From: Macrocystis pyrifera
Taxonomy: Eukaryota > Sar > Phaeophyceae > Laminariales > Laminariaceae
Assembly (NCBI GenBank): GCA_031763025.1
Contig: JASSKH010000020.1
Coordinates: 1,550,001-1,614,000, forward strand
DNA length: 64,000 nucleotides
Reading direction: 5' to 3'
The translations under genes and the position numbers were made by a program. The stretch's first letter is position 1, and each line of letters starts with the position of its first letter. The notes beneath the pieces are model-generated. The model made no database searches. It had not been told where the DNA came from and worked only from the letters and a program-made list of their open reading frames with translations. This document shows positions 1-11,440 of the stretch, in pieces.

Positions 1-956
1 AGCGGTTTCTTTCTCTCTACTCAAAATTGTTTTTTTCTATTGCACCCTTTCGCAGTACTGACGCACTAACAGCCTCCAGTTGCACACGGGCACGCCCTCA
101 GCCATTGCGGACATGTGCTCAGCCGCAGGCGGGCGTCAGCCCGCCAGCCCCCTTCGTATCAGGTATGATTTACTCACCGGAAATATTGCCCACTATAATA
201 GTGGCAAGCTACGTGCAACGTTGGGAAAAAAAATACAAGTATAGACACACACAATCCTTGAACTCTGCGCCTTCAGGTTTTGCCTTCCTTATAGATCGGA
301 TGTATACATAGGTGATGTATATCTTGCATTAGACAATACAAAACTCGAGTACGAACGATCGGAAAATCTCACACACCATACATGGACGAATTTAGACGAA
401 ATCCACGACCTCGCAGCAGTTGTTTCTTACGTTATATGTACCTGGAATATTTTTTCACCCGATGAGAGGCCACTCGGCAGGGTAACCCTCCCATTTATTG
501 TCACCGGAGGGTTCGTATTGGTCTCTGGTCTCCGAAGGCAAATTTGTTTGCGTCCCAATTTGACTGAGATACAGACCCAGTTGTCCCAGTGACGTAAACG
601 TGGTAGTGCAAATGCAGGTACCCCCCCTACAAAAGCACCAGTCTACAGCAGTTACTACAGTGGCAGTGGGGTACCCAAGTCAGGATGCCCACGGAACAAG
701 CCAGTTTTAGCTATCCTATGTTTCATCCGGTCATATATCAGACAGTGCACCTATATAGCTTTTCGTATAAGCGTCATTATCGTTTTGTTTAGGCATACGT
801 ACGTAGGTGTCACAGGTCGTGACTCGCCGATTTCACCGCCCTTTACTATTAATACGTACGTACTGTCTTCCCTCGTACGCTCACAAACGGGGTATCCCAC
901 CGTTTATCCCCATCCCATTTAGCAATTCCGCCCTTTTGGTTTAAGTGTCGCATCAT

Positions 957-978
957 TTTATATATATATATATATATT
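957..978. repeat. (TA)n microsatellite
   Basis: An uninterrupted run of about ten TA dinucleotides. Confidence 0.7.
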
Positions 979-1004
979 TTAGCAGCTCAGTTTCGGGGTG
1001 ACTT

Positions 1005-1113
1005 ATTTCGGGGCACCTTAGTAAATAGGACCCAATATTGTTAGTTAAAATAGGGAGATATAAAGGTTTTTGTGTGTACCAAAGGTCCTCTTTACTATGG
1101 TCGCCCTTAAAAT
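1005..1113 (-). mobile_element. MITE-like foldback element M1, copy 1
   Basis: Reverse-orientation copy of the about 110-bp element at 55961-56079. It shares TAGTAAATAGGACC, AATATTGTTAGT and GGTCCTCTTTACTATGGTC, and the two ends are inverted complements of each other. Confidence 0.65.
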
Positions 1114-1252
1114 AGCACATATAATAATAGTAGGCTCTTATTAGCCCTCTCCTACAACGATTCCTGCCTTGATTTTTTATTGCGAGGAGACTGCTGCAGT
1201 CATTTCTTCCCTTGTCGACTCGCGTCGAATCGTGCCTACCCACGCCTTATTT

Positions 1253-1552
1253 ATTTATTATTGGGGATTCTTCTCTTTTTCATTGTTTTTTCGGTTTGGT
1301 TTCTTCGTTGCTTCTCTACTTTCTTCATGGTGTATTTTGGTTGCTGGCGTATGTTTGTATGCATGTTGTGTCGGCCGCACCTACGTAGTGCGAAGGCATG
1401 GTATTGCGTAGGCTATTAACGCATCACGGTGTGTTATCTCTGTGTCGTAGTCTGACCACAGCTCGTATCTTTCTAGGGTGAAGAATCAGCACGGACACTG
1501 GGCTTGCTGGATGTCGACGAGTAGAAGAACGGTTTAATGTGAAGAACACACA
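1253..1552 (+). repeat. Dispersed repeat R3, copy 1
   Basis: About 300 bp matching the reverse complement of 7990-8297. Shared blocks are TTCGGTTTGGTTTCTTCGTT, GCGAAGGCATGGTATTGCGT and GGTTTAATGTGAAGAACACA. The frame reads like a hydrophobic peptide, but no family was recognised. Confidence 0.65.
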
Positions 1553-1621
1553 GGCCATACTAGAAGGCGCCCGCTCAGCAATCGGTTGAATATTTATTCG
1601 GCAAAAATAGTCAAAATATCG

Positions 1622-1690
1622 CCACAGTGGGAGTCAAACTGCGGGTACCACGCTGGTAACACCTCAACAAGCCAAGCACGAGACTACATG
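1622..1690 (-). mobile_element. tRNA-like sequence with boxes A and B (second SINE type or tRNA relic)
   Basis: On the minus strand TGGCTTGTTGAGG (1662-1674) resembles box A and AGTTTGACTCCC (1629-1640) resembles box B at tRNA-like spacing. No clean cloverleaf acceptor stem is visible, so it is probably a SINE head rather than a functional tRNA gene. Confidence 0.4.
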
Positions 1691-1904
1691 GGTGACTGGC
1701 GCTCGTAATGATATTCACTTGTAATCAAAGTCCAAAATGTACCGTGTTGAATGATTGTGTTTTATTTGGGTGACCAAAGCCTACTTCGTGATTCACTCTC
1801 CGACTTTTGAAGACAGAAGATGCGTATTAAACAATAAAGTTATCATCATTTCCAATAAAACAAGACCATGAATAGCAACAGACTACGCACACCTTGCGGG
1901 CTCG

Positions 1905-1950
1905 CGCGCTGGCGGGCAGGCAGGCAGGCGGGCAGGCGGGTAGGCAGGGG
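1905..1950 (+). repeat. GGCGGGCA/GGCAGGCA minisatellite
   Basis: A run of GGCGGGCAGGCAGGCAGGC-type 4-bp units in an otherwise moderate-GC region. Confidence 0.6.
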
Positions 1951-3436
1951 GCGGCGTGTAGTGTGGCGGGCAGAATCGAAAGGACTCACCCACGGGAAGA
2001 GCGACCCACGTGCGACAAATGTTCGAGACGCGAAACCAGGTAGTAGCTGTTCATGTTCACGACTACCCGTGCATTTCGTACGGTGCGGGCGGTACTCCAG
2101 ACAGAAGCACATTATCTTTTTAGAACTGAAGTCCCGTGTTGGGGACAACCAGGTCAAATGCTAAGGAACTTATCCTCGAGACGGGACTGCAGTCCCAAAA
2201 GGGTTAAGTCAGTCGTCATGGGATAGCTGGTTAGTACAGCAATAGTATGGGTTAGTTCTGATATAACGGGGAGAACCCTAGGTTGAAGTTGGGTGGGTAC
2301 CCGCGGCCATGGTGTAAATATTAATATTAATAGTTCAGTTTGCCCATTGATTTCCGTGTTTGTGCGCCTTCTTCGTCTCGCGTTTATGAGGTGGGAAGTG
2401 TCGTTCTTCTCAGCCAAATTCTGATATTTCAATGAATTTGCGAATCTCCCCAGGGCCCCAGCACCTGTGCTTGGCCACCGACGCCTCGCTTTGGCAGTTA
2501 ATAAGGAGACATCATCAACGACAACACACGAAAGAAACGAAAATAAAGAGCGCAGAAGCGACGAAACGAAAATCGAAAACGAAAAGCAGTACGAGCACCG
2601 GTAACTTATACTGCTTCGGTAGTTAAGGTTTCGGATTGGACCACTTTTTCTGTGGTTCATAGGTAGGATATTCGATGTATATATACAAGGGTGCTTCGTC
2701 GAGAGGCCTTCAAAGGGCCTCCGACGTAGCTAAGGCCCGCAGGCAACCCTCAGTCAACGGCTAAGGCACGTCAGTTTACGATGCCAAGGAACCGTTGATG
2801 TAGACGCAACGATCTGTGCTCGAAATAAGTCCAATAAAAACAGGTTCTACTGTAACAACAGTTGATCCCTGACGTAAAGCATGATGTAAAGAAGGTCCGT
2901 GACATCGAAAGTGACGGGCCGCCGACTAAGCCAATCCCGGCACGCAACGGACAGCTAATTTGCTTCAAACGGCAGTTAGTTGACGATGCCAAGGGTCCGT
3001 TTAGGATGAAATAATACGATCGAAAAATATGTCCTCCTGTTTCAGATATTAATGGTCCCTGACGCATTGGATGTTCCCCCCGTAGGCAATGACAAAGCAC
3101 GAAACAAAAAGGTTTTCTTCCCTAAACTCTGCCGCACACCACCCTCGGGTCATGCCAAAAATCTCTGCCCCCATAAAACACACAACCAGTCAGAGTACCC
3201 AAGCGAGACTCTCGTACGATGCACGATCGGCAACTGAGAATCCTCGCCTGATACGGAAGAAAAACGCCAATGCCATGATAATGCATAATATACCGTTCTT
3301 GAGAAAAGTATTATACTCTCTCTCTTGTCCCGTACAGGCCAGGACAGATACGGGAGAATTAATCTACGCTACCCGGGAATCTATCTACGTCCCCCTGCGA
3401 CGAATCGCAGAAAGCCAAAGCCAAGATGTAAGCAAC

Positions 3437-3699
3437 CGTTCGAGGGAGGGTATGCTATTTTCTCGTCCCATACAACCCACGGCAGGTAAAACAGACTGAT
3501 CTACGCTCTGCGGCACGACAGGTAATGGAGAAAGCATCTACGTAGTACGCACTCAGGCTGTAAAGCGTTCGAGGGAGGGTGTGCTATTTTCTCGTCCCAT
3601 ACAACCCACGGTAGGTAAAACAGACTAATCTACGCTCTGCGGCACGACAGGTAATGGAGAAAGCATCTGCTACGTAGTACGCACTCAGGCTGTAAAGCG
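3437..3699 (+). repeat. Tandem duplication, unit about 129-133 bp, two copies
   Basis: Both copies begin CGTTCGAGGGAGGGT and end CACTCAGGCTGTAAAGCG. They are nearly identical; the second has a short insertion (GCTAC). No gene recognised. Confidence 0.85.
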
Positions 3700-4021
3700 A
3701 AAGTAAACAGAACAACTATGGTTTCCCATTGTCCCCTAAAACCCAACAAACAGCGCTCTTCAGCAATAACACCAAAAAGAGAAACCCTGGGTCAAAACAC
3801 AGTAATTTCGTGGGACACAAACACCGACAAAATAAGCGGGCGGAGGCGGGCAGGTTGCAACAACGGTCGTGTCATCCAATCTGATGAGTGTTTGGGCATC
3901 GAACGAAGCAACCCTCACCCGTTAAACGAATGTGTGTGACGATTTTGAGAGTAAAACATAAAAAAACCAAAAGGAAAAATACACAACAAAACACACAAAA
4001 TTCTCTAGTTCTTCTATTGTG

Positions 4022-4300
4022 CGTTTTTGGGGACAAACCACTCTATTTTCGTGTGGTTTGTCCTCAACACGGCACTGCAGTAGTACTAAAAGAGTTAATC
4101 TCCCCCCAAAACATAACACGCAGGGACATCAAAGGAACAACACATCGGCCAGTGTGTCTGCTGCTGTACTGCACAGTGAGTAGTAAAGAAATGCACACCA
4201 GGCAGTGTTCTTTTTTATACTTCACAACAGTGGGGAGGCGGGAAGGCGGGGGGAGAACCTGCTCTGTGAACGACCCCGGATGAAGGTTATATACAAAGCC
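4022..4300 (+). repeat. Repeat family B, diverged copy
   Basis: Shares ACAAACCACTCTA, ACTGCAGTAGTACT, CCCCCCAAAA and the GACCCCGGAT block with the copies at 6728-7196 and 8765-9105. Confidence 0.5.
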
Positions 4301-4526
4301 TCCCAGAAGGGAGAAAAAAAAAGAGAGCAAAGCAATTCGCGCGAATAAATATAAATAATAGGTTGTGCGAAAGCTCGGGAAAAACAAATACATGTTAAGC
4401 TGAAGACTTAAGTGCAGAATGGAGGGAGGGAGGATACAAAAAAATAATCTCTCTCCAAGGTAAACAAAAAGACTGTTTCACCTTGTATTCTATCTGGTAT
4501 AGTGTACTGCTGTGAAAATATGTTCT

Positions 4527-4545
4527 AGTACGGGGGTCCATCATA

Positions 4546-4579
<34 letters not shown>

Positions 4580-4988
4580 CAATCACTTTTACTTCCCAGC
4601 CCACTCGTAGGAGGTTTTACCCTCGACGATCTTCTGGACAAGCCGTGGTCACAGGTGTCGTCCCTTCTCCCCCCCGGTACGTGCCTTTAGTTTTTATCGC
4701 GCGTAGGGTTCAGCATTCCCACTGCTCGTCGATTTTCATCGAATGCGCAGCCAACTCACGCTTTCGCGCTTTCCGCTTATCAATTTTATGCAAGAAAAAG
4801 TCCCTATGAGCATGCACTCGGTGAGACTCGAACTCACGAAATTGATCTTGACAGGCTCGCGGACCACCTACCAAGCCACCGGGGACGCCGGCATATATAG
4901 GACCTAGGGTATACACAAAGAACTATGTATATACTTCCCTATTTTCATGAACAATTTTTGGTTCTATTTACTATCCGTTCCCCGTAAT
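4527..4988 (+). mobile_element. MITE-like foldback element M1, copy 2, split by SINE copy 1
   Basis: The left terminal repeat TACGGGGGTCCAT lies at 4529-4541 and the right terminal repeat TATTTACTATCCGTTCCCCG ends near 4988. SINE copy 1 (4549-4892) sits between them, so the MITE is older than the SINE insertion. Confidence 0.65.
4549..4892 (-). mobile_element. tRNA-derived SINE, copy 1 (full length, minus)
   Basis: Head GCCGGC at 4887-4892 on the minus strand, then a tRNA-like part with box A (TGGCTTGGTAGG) and box B (AGTTCGAGTCT), a conserved body ending near AAGTGAT, and a 29-nt A tail (T run 4549-4577). It is inserted inside a foldback MITE (4527-4988). Confidence 0.85.
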
Positions 4989-5029
4989 ATTAATATTTAG
5001 CTGTTGGGCGATGTCGCAGGACATGAAAA

Positions 5030-5165
5030 GAACGTCATCATTGTGCACAACACGATCTCAGCGAAATCGATAGTGGGGAAGGAGGAGAAGAGCTTCCTTT
5101 ACGACCACCCCGAACCTAGGTTATAAGGCAGAGGCTTGAAAGGGTTGTTGTTCTTCAGCAGTCTA
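5030..5165 (+). repeat. Repeat family B, 3' fragment
   Basis: Contains GGGGAAGGAGGAGAAGAGC, CGACCACCCCGAACCTAGG and AGAGGCTTGAAAGGGTTG, the conserved 3' part of the family. Confidence 0.55.
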
Positions 5166-5268
5166 TTGAAATGATAGTTATATTTTATTGTCAGCCTAAT
5201 ACTTTTTTCAACGTACTGCTGGAATTTCAATACTCACTGCTGTTCAGAAGTATTTACTCCAACGTAAA

Positions 5269-5604
5269 GCCGGCGTCCCCGGTGGCTTGGTAGGTGGTCC
5301 GCGTGCCTATCAAGATCAATTTCGTGGGTTCAAATCTCACCGAGTGCATGCTCGTAGGGATTTTTTCTTGCATGAAAATTGATAAGCGGAAAGCGCGAGA
5401 GCGTGAGTTAGCTACATTCGATGAAAATCGACGAGCAGTGGGAATGCTGAACCCTATGCGCGATAAAAATGAAGGCACGTACCGGGGGGGAGAAGAGACG
5501 ACACCTGTGACCACGGCTTGTCCAGAAGATCGTCGAGGGTAAAACCTCCTACGAGTGGGCTGGAAAGTAAAAGTGATGAAAAAAAAAAAAAAAAAAAAAA
5601 AAAA
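5269..5604 (+). mobile_element. tRNA-derived SINE, copy 2 (full length, plus)
   Basis: Box A TGGCTTGGTAGG at 5283-5294 and box B GGTTCAAATCT at 5327-5337 give an RNA polymerase III promoter layout. The body is about 240 bp, with a 26-nt A tail at 5579-5604. This is the clearest copy of the family. No target-site duplication is obvious. Confidence 0.88.
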
Positions 5605-5842
5605 CACGTACTCGGCAGTTGATTTTTAATATAAAAAAGAATCACTGTTGCTCAGACGTCCAGTCACAAACAAACTTCACGACAAAAACGTGCGTATGTG
5701 ATCGGTTTACATGAAAAAGGTATCCCCGTTACGACAAAGAATATATGGTCAGCTAGTTGGAGAATTTCAATGATGTGGTATCTTATTGCGCCAAAAAGAT
5801 TTTACCCTGGAAATAAAACAACGAAAACAACACTGCATCATC

Positions 5843-5960
5843 TTTTTTTTTTTTTTTTTTTTTTTTTTACTCATCACTTTCACTTTCCAGCCTAATTCGT
5901 AAGAGGTGTTACCCTCGACGACCTTCTGGACAAGCCGTGGTCACAGGTGTCTTCCCTTCT
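5843..5960 (-). mobile_element. tRNA-derived SINE, copy 3 (5'-truncated, minus)
   Basis: A 26-nt T run followed by only the 3' part of the SINE body. Similarity stops at about 5960, so the tRNA-like head is missing, as expected for incomplete reverse transcription. Confidence 0.8.
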
Positions 5961-6029
5961 GGAAGAAATCACATTCGTTTATTGAAGCATTGATACCCCC
6001 CTGATCCACAACTCCTGGAAAACAGATCT

Positions 6030-6620
6030 TTGGTTATTGGTCCCTCGGATCAAGCCCTCAAAAAAACATCCCAGTCGATTTTGTTTTTTTTTGTTAAATC
6101 ATCACTTTTACTTTCCAGCCCACTCGTAGGAGGTTTTACCCTCGACGATCTTCTGGACAAGCCGTGGTCACAGGTGTCGTCTCTTCTCCCCCTCGGTACG
6201 TGCCTTTATTTTTGTCGCGCATAGGGTTCAGCATTCCCACCGATCGTCGATTTTCATCGAATGTAGCCAACTCACGCTTTCGCGCTTTCCGCTTATCCAT
6301 ATTTTATGCAAGAAAAAGCCCCTATGAGCATGCACTCAGTGAGACTTGAACCCACGAAATTGATTTTGACATGCACGCGGACCACCTACCAAGCCACCGG
6401 GGACGCCGGTTCGATGTACCGTTTTAATTACTGCAGCAGGAATTACCACACAGCAAATCACATGCTTATTGTGGCGATGGAGGAGAAGAGCTTCCTCTAC
6501 GACTATCCCGGATCAAAGCTATATGACAGAGGCTTGAAAGGGTTGAAACAGTAGTGAGGAAGAAGACCCTCTACTATTAATACTTACTACTACTGTATGT
6601 AGTACTCTTCATGGGTACAC
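6030..6620 (+). repeat. Repeat family B, interrupted by SINE copy 4
   Basis: The 5' part GGTCCCTCGGATCAAGCC lies before 6078 and the 3' part (GAGGAGAAGAGCTTCC, CTATCCCGGATC) resumes after 6410. The intervening sequence is SINE copy 4. Confidence 0.6.
6079..6409 (-). mobile_element. tRNA-derived SINE, copy 4 (minus)
   Basis: Full-length copy with a short, interrupted T run and head GCCGG at 6405-6409. It splits a repeat-family-B element, whose parts lie before 6078 and after 6410. Confidence 0.82.
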
Positions 6621-6727
6621 GTACATACCTGGTGGGTAAAATTGCCGAATTCGGGGAGACGGAATCAAGGACACAAAATACCAGAGAAACACAGAATACA
6701 CTCTATACACCCTATTAAAATAATATT

Positions 6728-7196
6728 AATATTAATAGTTGTTTTTTGTTTTGGTTTCATTTTCTGGTCCCTGAGATCAAGCCATCAACCCCTTCGTATT
6801 GCAGAACCATTTCGAGGCCAAAGCACTCGAATTTCATGTGGTTTCCCCCTAAAAATGGGACGCAGTACTACCGCTTGGAATTGGAGTGGTTAGTCCACGC
6901 AACGAGACTCCAGTTCTTGAAGGGTTAGTCTCCCGCGCCCCTGGAACAACACGTAGGCATCAAAGAAAGGACCGCATGCTCGACAACATAGTGGTAGTGG
7001 GGAGGAAGGAGAAGAGGTTGCTCTACGACCACCCCGGATCTAGGTTATGCAAGACAGAAGCTCGAAAGGGTCGAAACAGGGAGGAAGAAGACTATCTACT
7101 ACTACTGCTGCTGTATGTAGTACTCTTCATGGGTAAGCATACGTACAAAAAAAAGTATCCCCGTTAAGCCTTGATTGATGCGTACCTGATCAAATA
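6728..7196 (+). repeat. Repeat family B, near-complete copy
   Basis: Runs from TTGTTTTGGTTTCATTTTCT through GGTCCCTGAGATCAAGCCAT to TTGATTGATGCGTACCTGA. The adjacent copy starts a few bases later, so the two are in tandem. No long ORF and no transposase motif. Confidence 0.65.
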
Positions 7197-7198
7197 CG

Positions 7199-7980
7199 TG
7201 GCGATACATAAGTTCTTTTGTTGCTTTGGTTTCATTTTCTGGTCCCTGGGATCAAGCCATCAACACCTCAGGACTGCAGTTCCGTTTCGAGGTGGACAAA
7301 CCACTCAAAATTCATGTGGTAGTACTGAAGCCCCATTTTGCGGGAAAACCACATGAAGTTAAAGTGCTTTGTCAACCAACGGGACTGCAGTAAAAAATGA
7401 GTTACCCCCCCCCAAAAAAAAATACAACACGCAGACATGGAAGAACCGCTCGCTTCACATCAGAGTAGTGGAGAGGGAGGAGAAGAGCTTGCTATACGAC
7501 GACCCCGGATCTAGGTCATAAAATAGAGGCTTGAAAGGGTCGAAACAGTGAGGAAGAAGACCATCTACTATTAAAATACTACTGTCTGCTGCTCTATGTA
7601 GTACTCTTCAGGCATCCCCGGCGGGTCCGCGAGCCTATCAAGATCAATTTCGTGAGTTCGAGTCTCACCGAGTGCATGCTCGTAGGGACTTTTTCTTGCA
7701 TAAAATTGATTAGCGGAAAGCGCGAGAGCGTGAGTTAGCTGCGCATTCGATGAAAATCGACGAGCAGTGGGAATGCTGAACCCTATGCGCGATACAAACT
7801 AAAGGCACGTACCGGGGGGGAGAAGGGACGACACCTGTGACCACGGCTTGTCCAGAAGATCGTCGAGGGTAAAACCTCCTACGAGTGGGCTGGAAAGTAA
7901 AAGTGATTGTGAACGAAAAATAAATTGGTAAACATACGTACAAAGAAAATGCATCCCAGTTAAGCCTAGATTGATGCGTA
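7199..7980 (+). repeat. Repeat family B, copy interrupted by SINE copy 5
   Basis: Same order of blocks as 6728-7196. The 3' end ATACGTACAAAG...GATTGATGCGTACCTGAC is displaced to 7935-7985 by the SINE at 7611-7908. Confidence 0.65.
7611..7908 (+). mobile_element. tRNA-derived SINE, copy 5 (plus, box A deleted)
   Basis: Near-consensus body and intact box B, but the head reads CCCCGGCGGGTCCGC, so about 12 bases containing box A are missing. There is no A tail. It is inserted in the 3' part of a family-B repeat. Confidence 0.8.
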
Positions 7981-7989
7981 CCTGACTAA

Positions 7990-8297
7990 ATGTGTGTGTG
8001 TGTTCTTCACATTAAACCGTTCTTCTACTCGTCGACATCCAGCAAGCCCAGTGTCCGTGCTGATTCTTCACCCTAGAAAGATACGAGCTCTGTGGTCACA
8101 GACTACGACACAGAGATAACACACCGTAATGCATTAATAGCCTACGCAATACCATGCCTTCGCACTAGGTGCGGCCGACACAACATATATACATACGCAG
8201 CAACCAAAATACATCATAAAGAAAGAGAAGCAACGAAGAAACCAAACCGAAAAAGAACAAGAAAAAGAAAAGGAGAAGAATCCCAAATACATGAATA
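7990..8297 (-). repeat. Dispersed repeat R3, copy 2 (inverted)
   Basis: Inverted copy of 1253-1552 with many small differences, so the pair is old. The two copies enclose about 6.4 kb of SINE-rich DNA. Confidence 0.65.
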
Positions 8298-8764
8298 AAA
8301 TGGGAAGCCAAAGCTCAGACACACACATACTTACCCCGAGCATGAGCCAATAGCGACGTGCAAGGGGAAAGATACGAGAAGGAAAAAGGGGATTATGCAT
8401 CCCGGTGAACACTTAACTAAGTAAAAAGAGCAATAGTGAGTGGGCCAAAATACGCTCGTCACCCACCCACCATGTAGTACTTCTTTCATAAGGATAAGAA
8501 GGGAAAAAAATCAAAATGCATACCGAATGGCCGCAGCAGTTGGCGGTACGAGTAGCAAAGACAAGTCCAACCTATTAGTCGGCCTGGTACTTTGCTACCC
8601 TATCTGCGGTCTCTCTGCTACTCTCTTTTAACGCGGTTTCCCTTCTACTCCTCCTGTTCCCCCCCCTGCCCCGATACACTTGTACGGTGTTCCTTCTACC
8701 CCTCCTGCTGTTACCCCTCCCCCCATTCCCTCTAACACTACCTGCAGCGGATGCACTAAGTACG

Positions 8765-9105
8765 TGGCGACGAATATGTTTTTTTTTTTTGTTGTTTTGG
8801 TTTCATTTTCTGATCCCTGGGATCAAGCCATTAACCCCCCGGTACCGCGGTCCCGTTTCGAGGTGGACAAACCACTCTAATTTCATGTGCGGTAGTACTG
8901 CAGTCCCATGTTGCGGGAAAACCACATGAAGCTAGAGTGCTTTGTCAACCAGACGGGGCTGCAGTACTTAATGGGCTGCCCCCCCCCCAAAAAACAACAC
9001 GCAGACTTTAAAGAAAGGACCGCATGCTTGTCAACATAGTAGTAGAAGTGGGAAGGGAGGAGAAGAGCTTGATCTACGACCACCCCGGATCTAGGTCACG
9101 TCTAA
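8765..9105 (+). repeat. Repeat family B, copy
   Basis: Starts GTGGCGACGAATATG, then TTTCATTTTCTGATCCCTGG, and ends GACCACCCCGGATCTAGGTC. It lacks the last part of the family. Confidence 0.65.
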
Positions 9106-9181
9106 CAATGCTAAGGACGACGGAGAGGCCAGGATTCGGAAATGGTGAATGTAACTATCTTACTTATAGTTCTATATATAC

Positions 9182-9496
9182 TTTTTAATCATCACTTTTA
9201 TTTTCCAGCCTAACTCGTAGGAAGATTTACCCTCAGCGACCTTCTGGACAAGCCGTGGTCACAGGTGTCGTCCCTTCTCCCCCCCGGTACGTAGTTTTTA
9301 TCGCGCATAGGGTTCAGCATTCCCACTGCTCGTCGATTTTCATGGAATGCACAGCTAACTCACGCTTTCGCGCTTTCCGCTAATCAATTTTATGCAAGAA
9401 AAAGTCCCTACGAGCATGCACTCGGTGAGACTCGAACTCACGAAATAGATCTTGATAGGCTCGCGGACCACCCACCAAGCCACCGGGGACGCCGGC
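9182..9496 (-). mobile_element. tRNA-derived SINE, copy 6 (minus)
   Basis: Full-length body and head (GCCGGC 9491-9496) with several substitutions and almost no A tail, which suggests an older insertion. Confidence 0.82.
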
Positions 9497-9499
9497 ATA

Positions 9500-10640
9500 C
9501 CTGTTATGTACAAATCAAGGCAAAGGTGTCCCGCAAAGCAGTCCAGCGATTGAGCAGTACCGCCCCTCAAAGCTACCGTACGAGAGGCTAACAGGAAGTC
9601 CAGCCTGATATATTTTAGTCAAATAAATCATGCACGAGGGTTACCGTAGAGTCAAAGCAGGACGTGAGCCGCACCCTATCCCTGCGTCCTCGCTCTCCGA
9701 TATACTCGTACTCAGCATATAGGCTGATGTCTCGGTTACTCATGTTTTTCAGTGCGTAGTGTATACATGCTTTCGTTCCCCTCGCTACCCCTGCCAGGCT
9801 TATAGCGAGTGGAGAAGTTTGTTTGGCTTGCGCAAGGTCAGAACCGCAAGCTCCGAGGAGCCATGTTTTTGGGGATCGGGGGAGAAGGGGAAATTACTGT
9901 AAGGGAGTGGCAACGAGAGCTCGTGCAAAGGAGAGGGCCGATTGAGCAAAGGCGTTGAGGCGGCCATGGAGAACGGCTGCATGACAGCAAACGGAGACTC
10001 ACGACCGGCGCGCACACGATCACGAGAGCAGCAGCTATCATTTGCTCCCGATTTTTCCGCGTGGCAGTGGTTTGTACCCGATATTGCGTCCGCGGTCCTT
10101 GTAGAATTGGCGATGTGTATACCCTTCATCAGGGACGTGGTACGCTGTGCTGCACCCTTTTAAAAGACGGTCCTGGAAGACATGGCGTTCGTTGATATTT
10201 GTAGAGCGTTTTATTGTTTTATTGATAGTTTTTCACTCCATGCGAGCGAGTCGTAACCTTGACAGCACCCCAAACAGCAGGCGTGTTCCTCTATGTGTTT
10301 ACGACTAGCGCTCGATACGTACCGTGCAGACAGCACTCCGGACAGCAACCGCTGTAAATCCGTAACCACGGGTTTTTCTGTTGAGGGAGCAGGGCGAACT
10401 GCCATGTCATATTGTATTCTCTTTGCAAGTGGATGCCCGCGGCTAATAGTTCAGTTCACTCATTGCGTTCACTTCATGTGCACGCCTTCTTCGTCTCGCG
10501 TAATTTTTAGTAAGAGTGGGAAGCGTCTTGCTTCCCGGTCGTTTTTGGTTACCAGGTACTCGTATATATTAGTTATTCTGATGTTATTAATGTAATGGGT
10601 CTCCAGCACGTTTGCGTGACCACGGATTCTTTGATGTGAG
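9500..10640. other. No gene recognised; one possible exon end
   Basis: A minus-strand stretch ending at about 9991 reads MIAAALVIVCAPV before a good donor (GTGAGT), but no acceptor or family supports it as an exon. Confidence 0.4.
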
Positions 10641-10643
10641 GAC

Positions 10644-10859
10644 ATTCAATGGAAATCGATGAGCAATGCATGGGTATGCTGAACCCTATGCTTGACAATA
10701 AATGAAGACATGTACCTTGACACTTGACAGTAAATGAAGGCACGTACCGGGGAGTAGGGACAAGGAAAGGTAGAAACCTGTGACCACGGCTTGTCCAGAA
10801 GACCGCGAAGGGTTAAACCTTCCATGAGTTTACATGAAAAGTAAAAGTGATAAAAAAAA
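10644..10859 (+). mobile_element. tRNA-derived SINE, copy 7 (truncated, diverged, plus)
   Basis: Only the body from the ATCGATGAGCA region to GTGATAAAA is present. It contains an internal duplication of the GACA(G/A)TAAATGAAG segment and is the most diverged copy. Confidence 0.7.
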
Positions 10860-11014
10860 TGTGAGAACAACAACACAGAATCTGATACTGCCATTCGCCG
10901 TTCCTATCGGTAGATAGAGTGTTTTAGGTGTATAACTCTCGAATATGATCGTTCAGTGATCACGTGTTGGATTCTACTGCTGTAGATACATTTTTGTCCC
11001 TTTTGGTCCCTTTT

Positions 11015-11440
11015 TTATTTCCTTTTTTCCCTCGTTCCTGTTTTCCCGTTTGCCCTCTGTGCGCCTCTGTTGTGTCTCTGTATCTGCAATTTTATTCCTT
11101 GCTTTATGCTTTTGCTTTTGCTTTGCTTCGTCATCCTCCTTTTCGTTTTTCGTCCATCAGTGTTCTTTTGCTTCCCTGGTGTTCTTGGTAGCGGACTAAG
11201 TATGGTTTCTTTGGTTCGTATATCTGTTGTACATCCCTCGCTCAGCTTTCGGGCCGGCAATCTGCGATAATCTGCGCATTCTCTTGGGCATTTCCTTTCT
11301 TTTGCTTGATTTTTGTATTCCTCTATCTTCCCTTTTTTATTTTGATTTTGAATCGATTTTTCGACATCCAGTTGTTTTTTATCCTGTATTTCTCTGTGGA
11401 TAGTATGCAGTCCTCTCGTTTTCTGTGGCGACTTGTACAA
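11015..11440 (-). other. Lysine-rich open frame in polypurine sequence, doubtful
   Basis: 141 open codons, very rich in Lys, Arg, Gln and Asn, from a T/C-rich plus strand. No domain is recognised. Such a bias keeps a frame open by composition alone, so I do not call it a gene. Confidence 0.2.

Larger units (their letters stand above)
1560..3436. other. No gene recognised
   Basis: Moderate-GC sequence with short open frames only. Apart from the tRNA-like segment and the GGCA minisatellite, I see no coding signature or further repeat. Confidence 0.5.
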
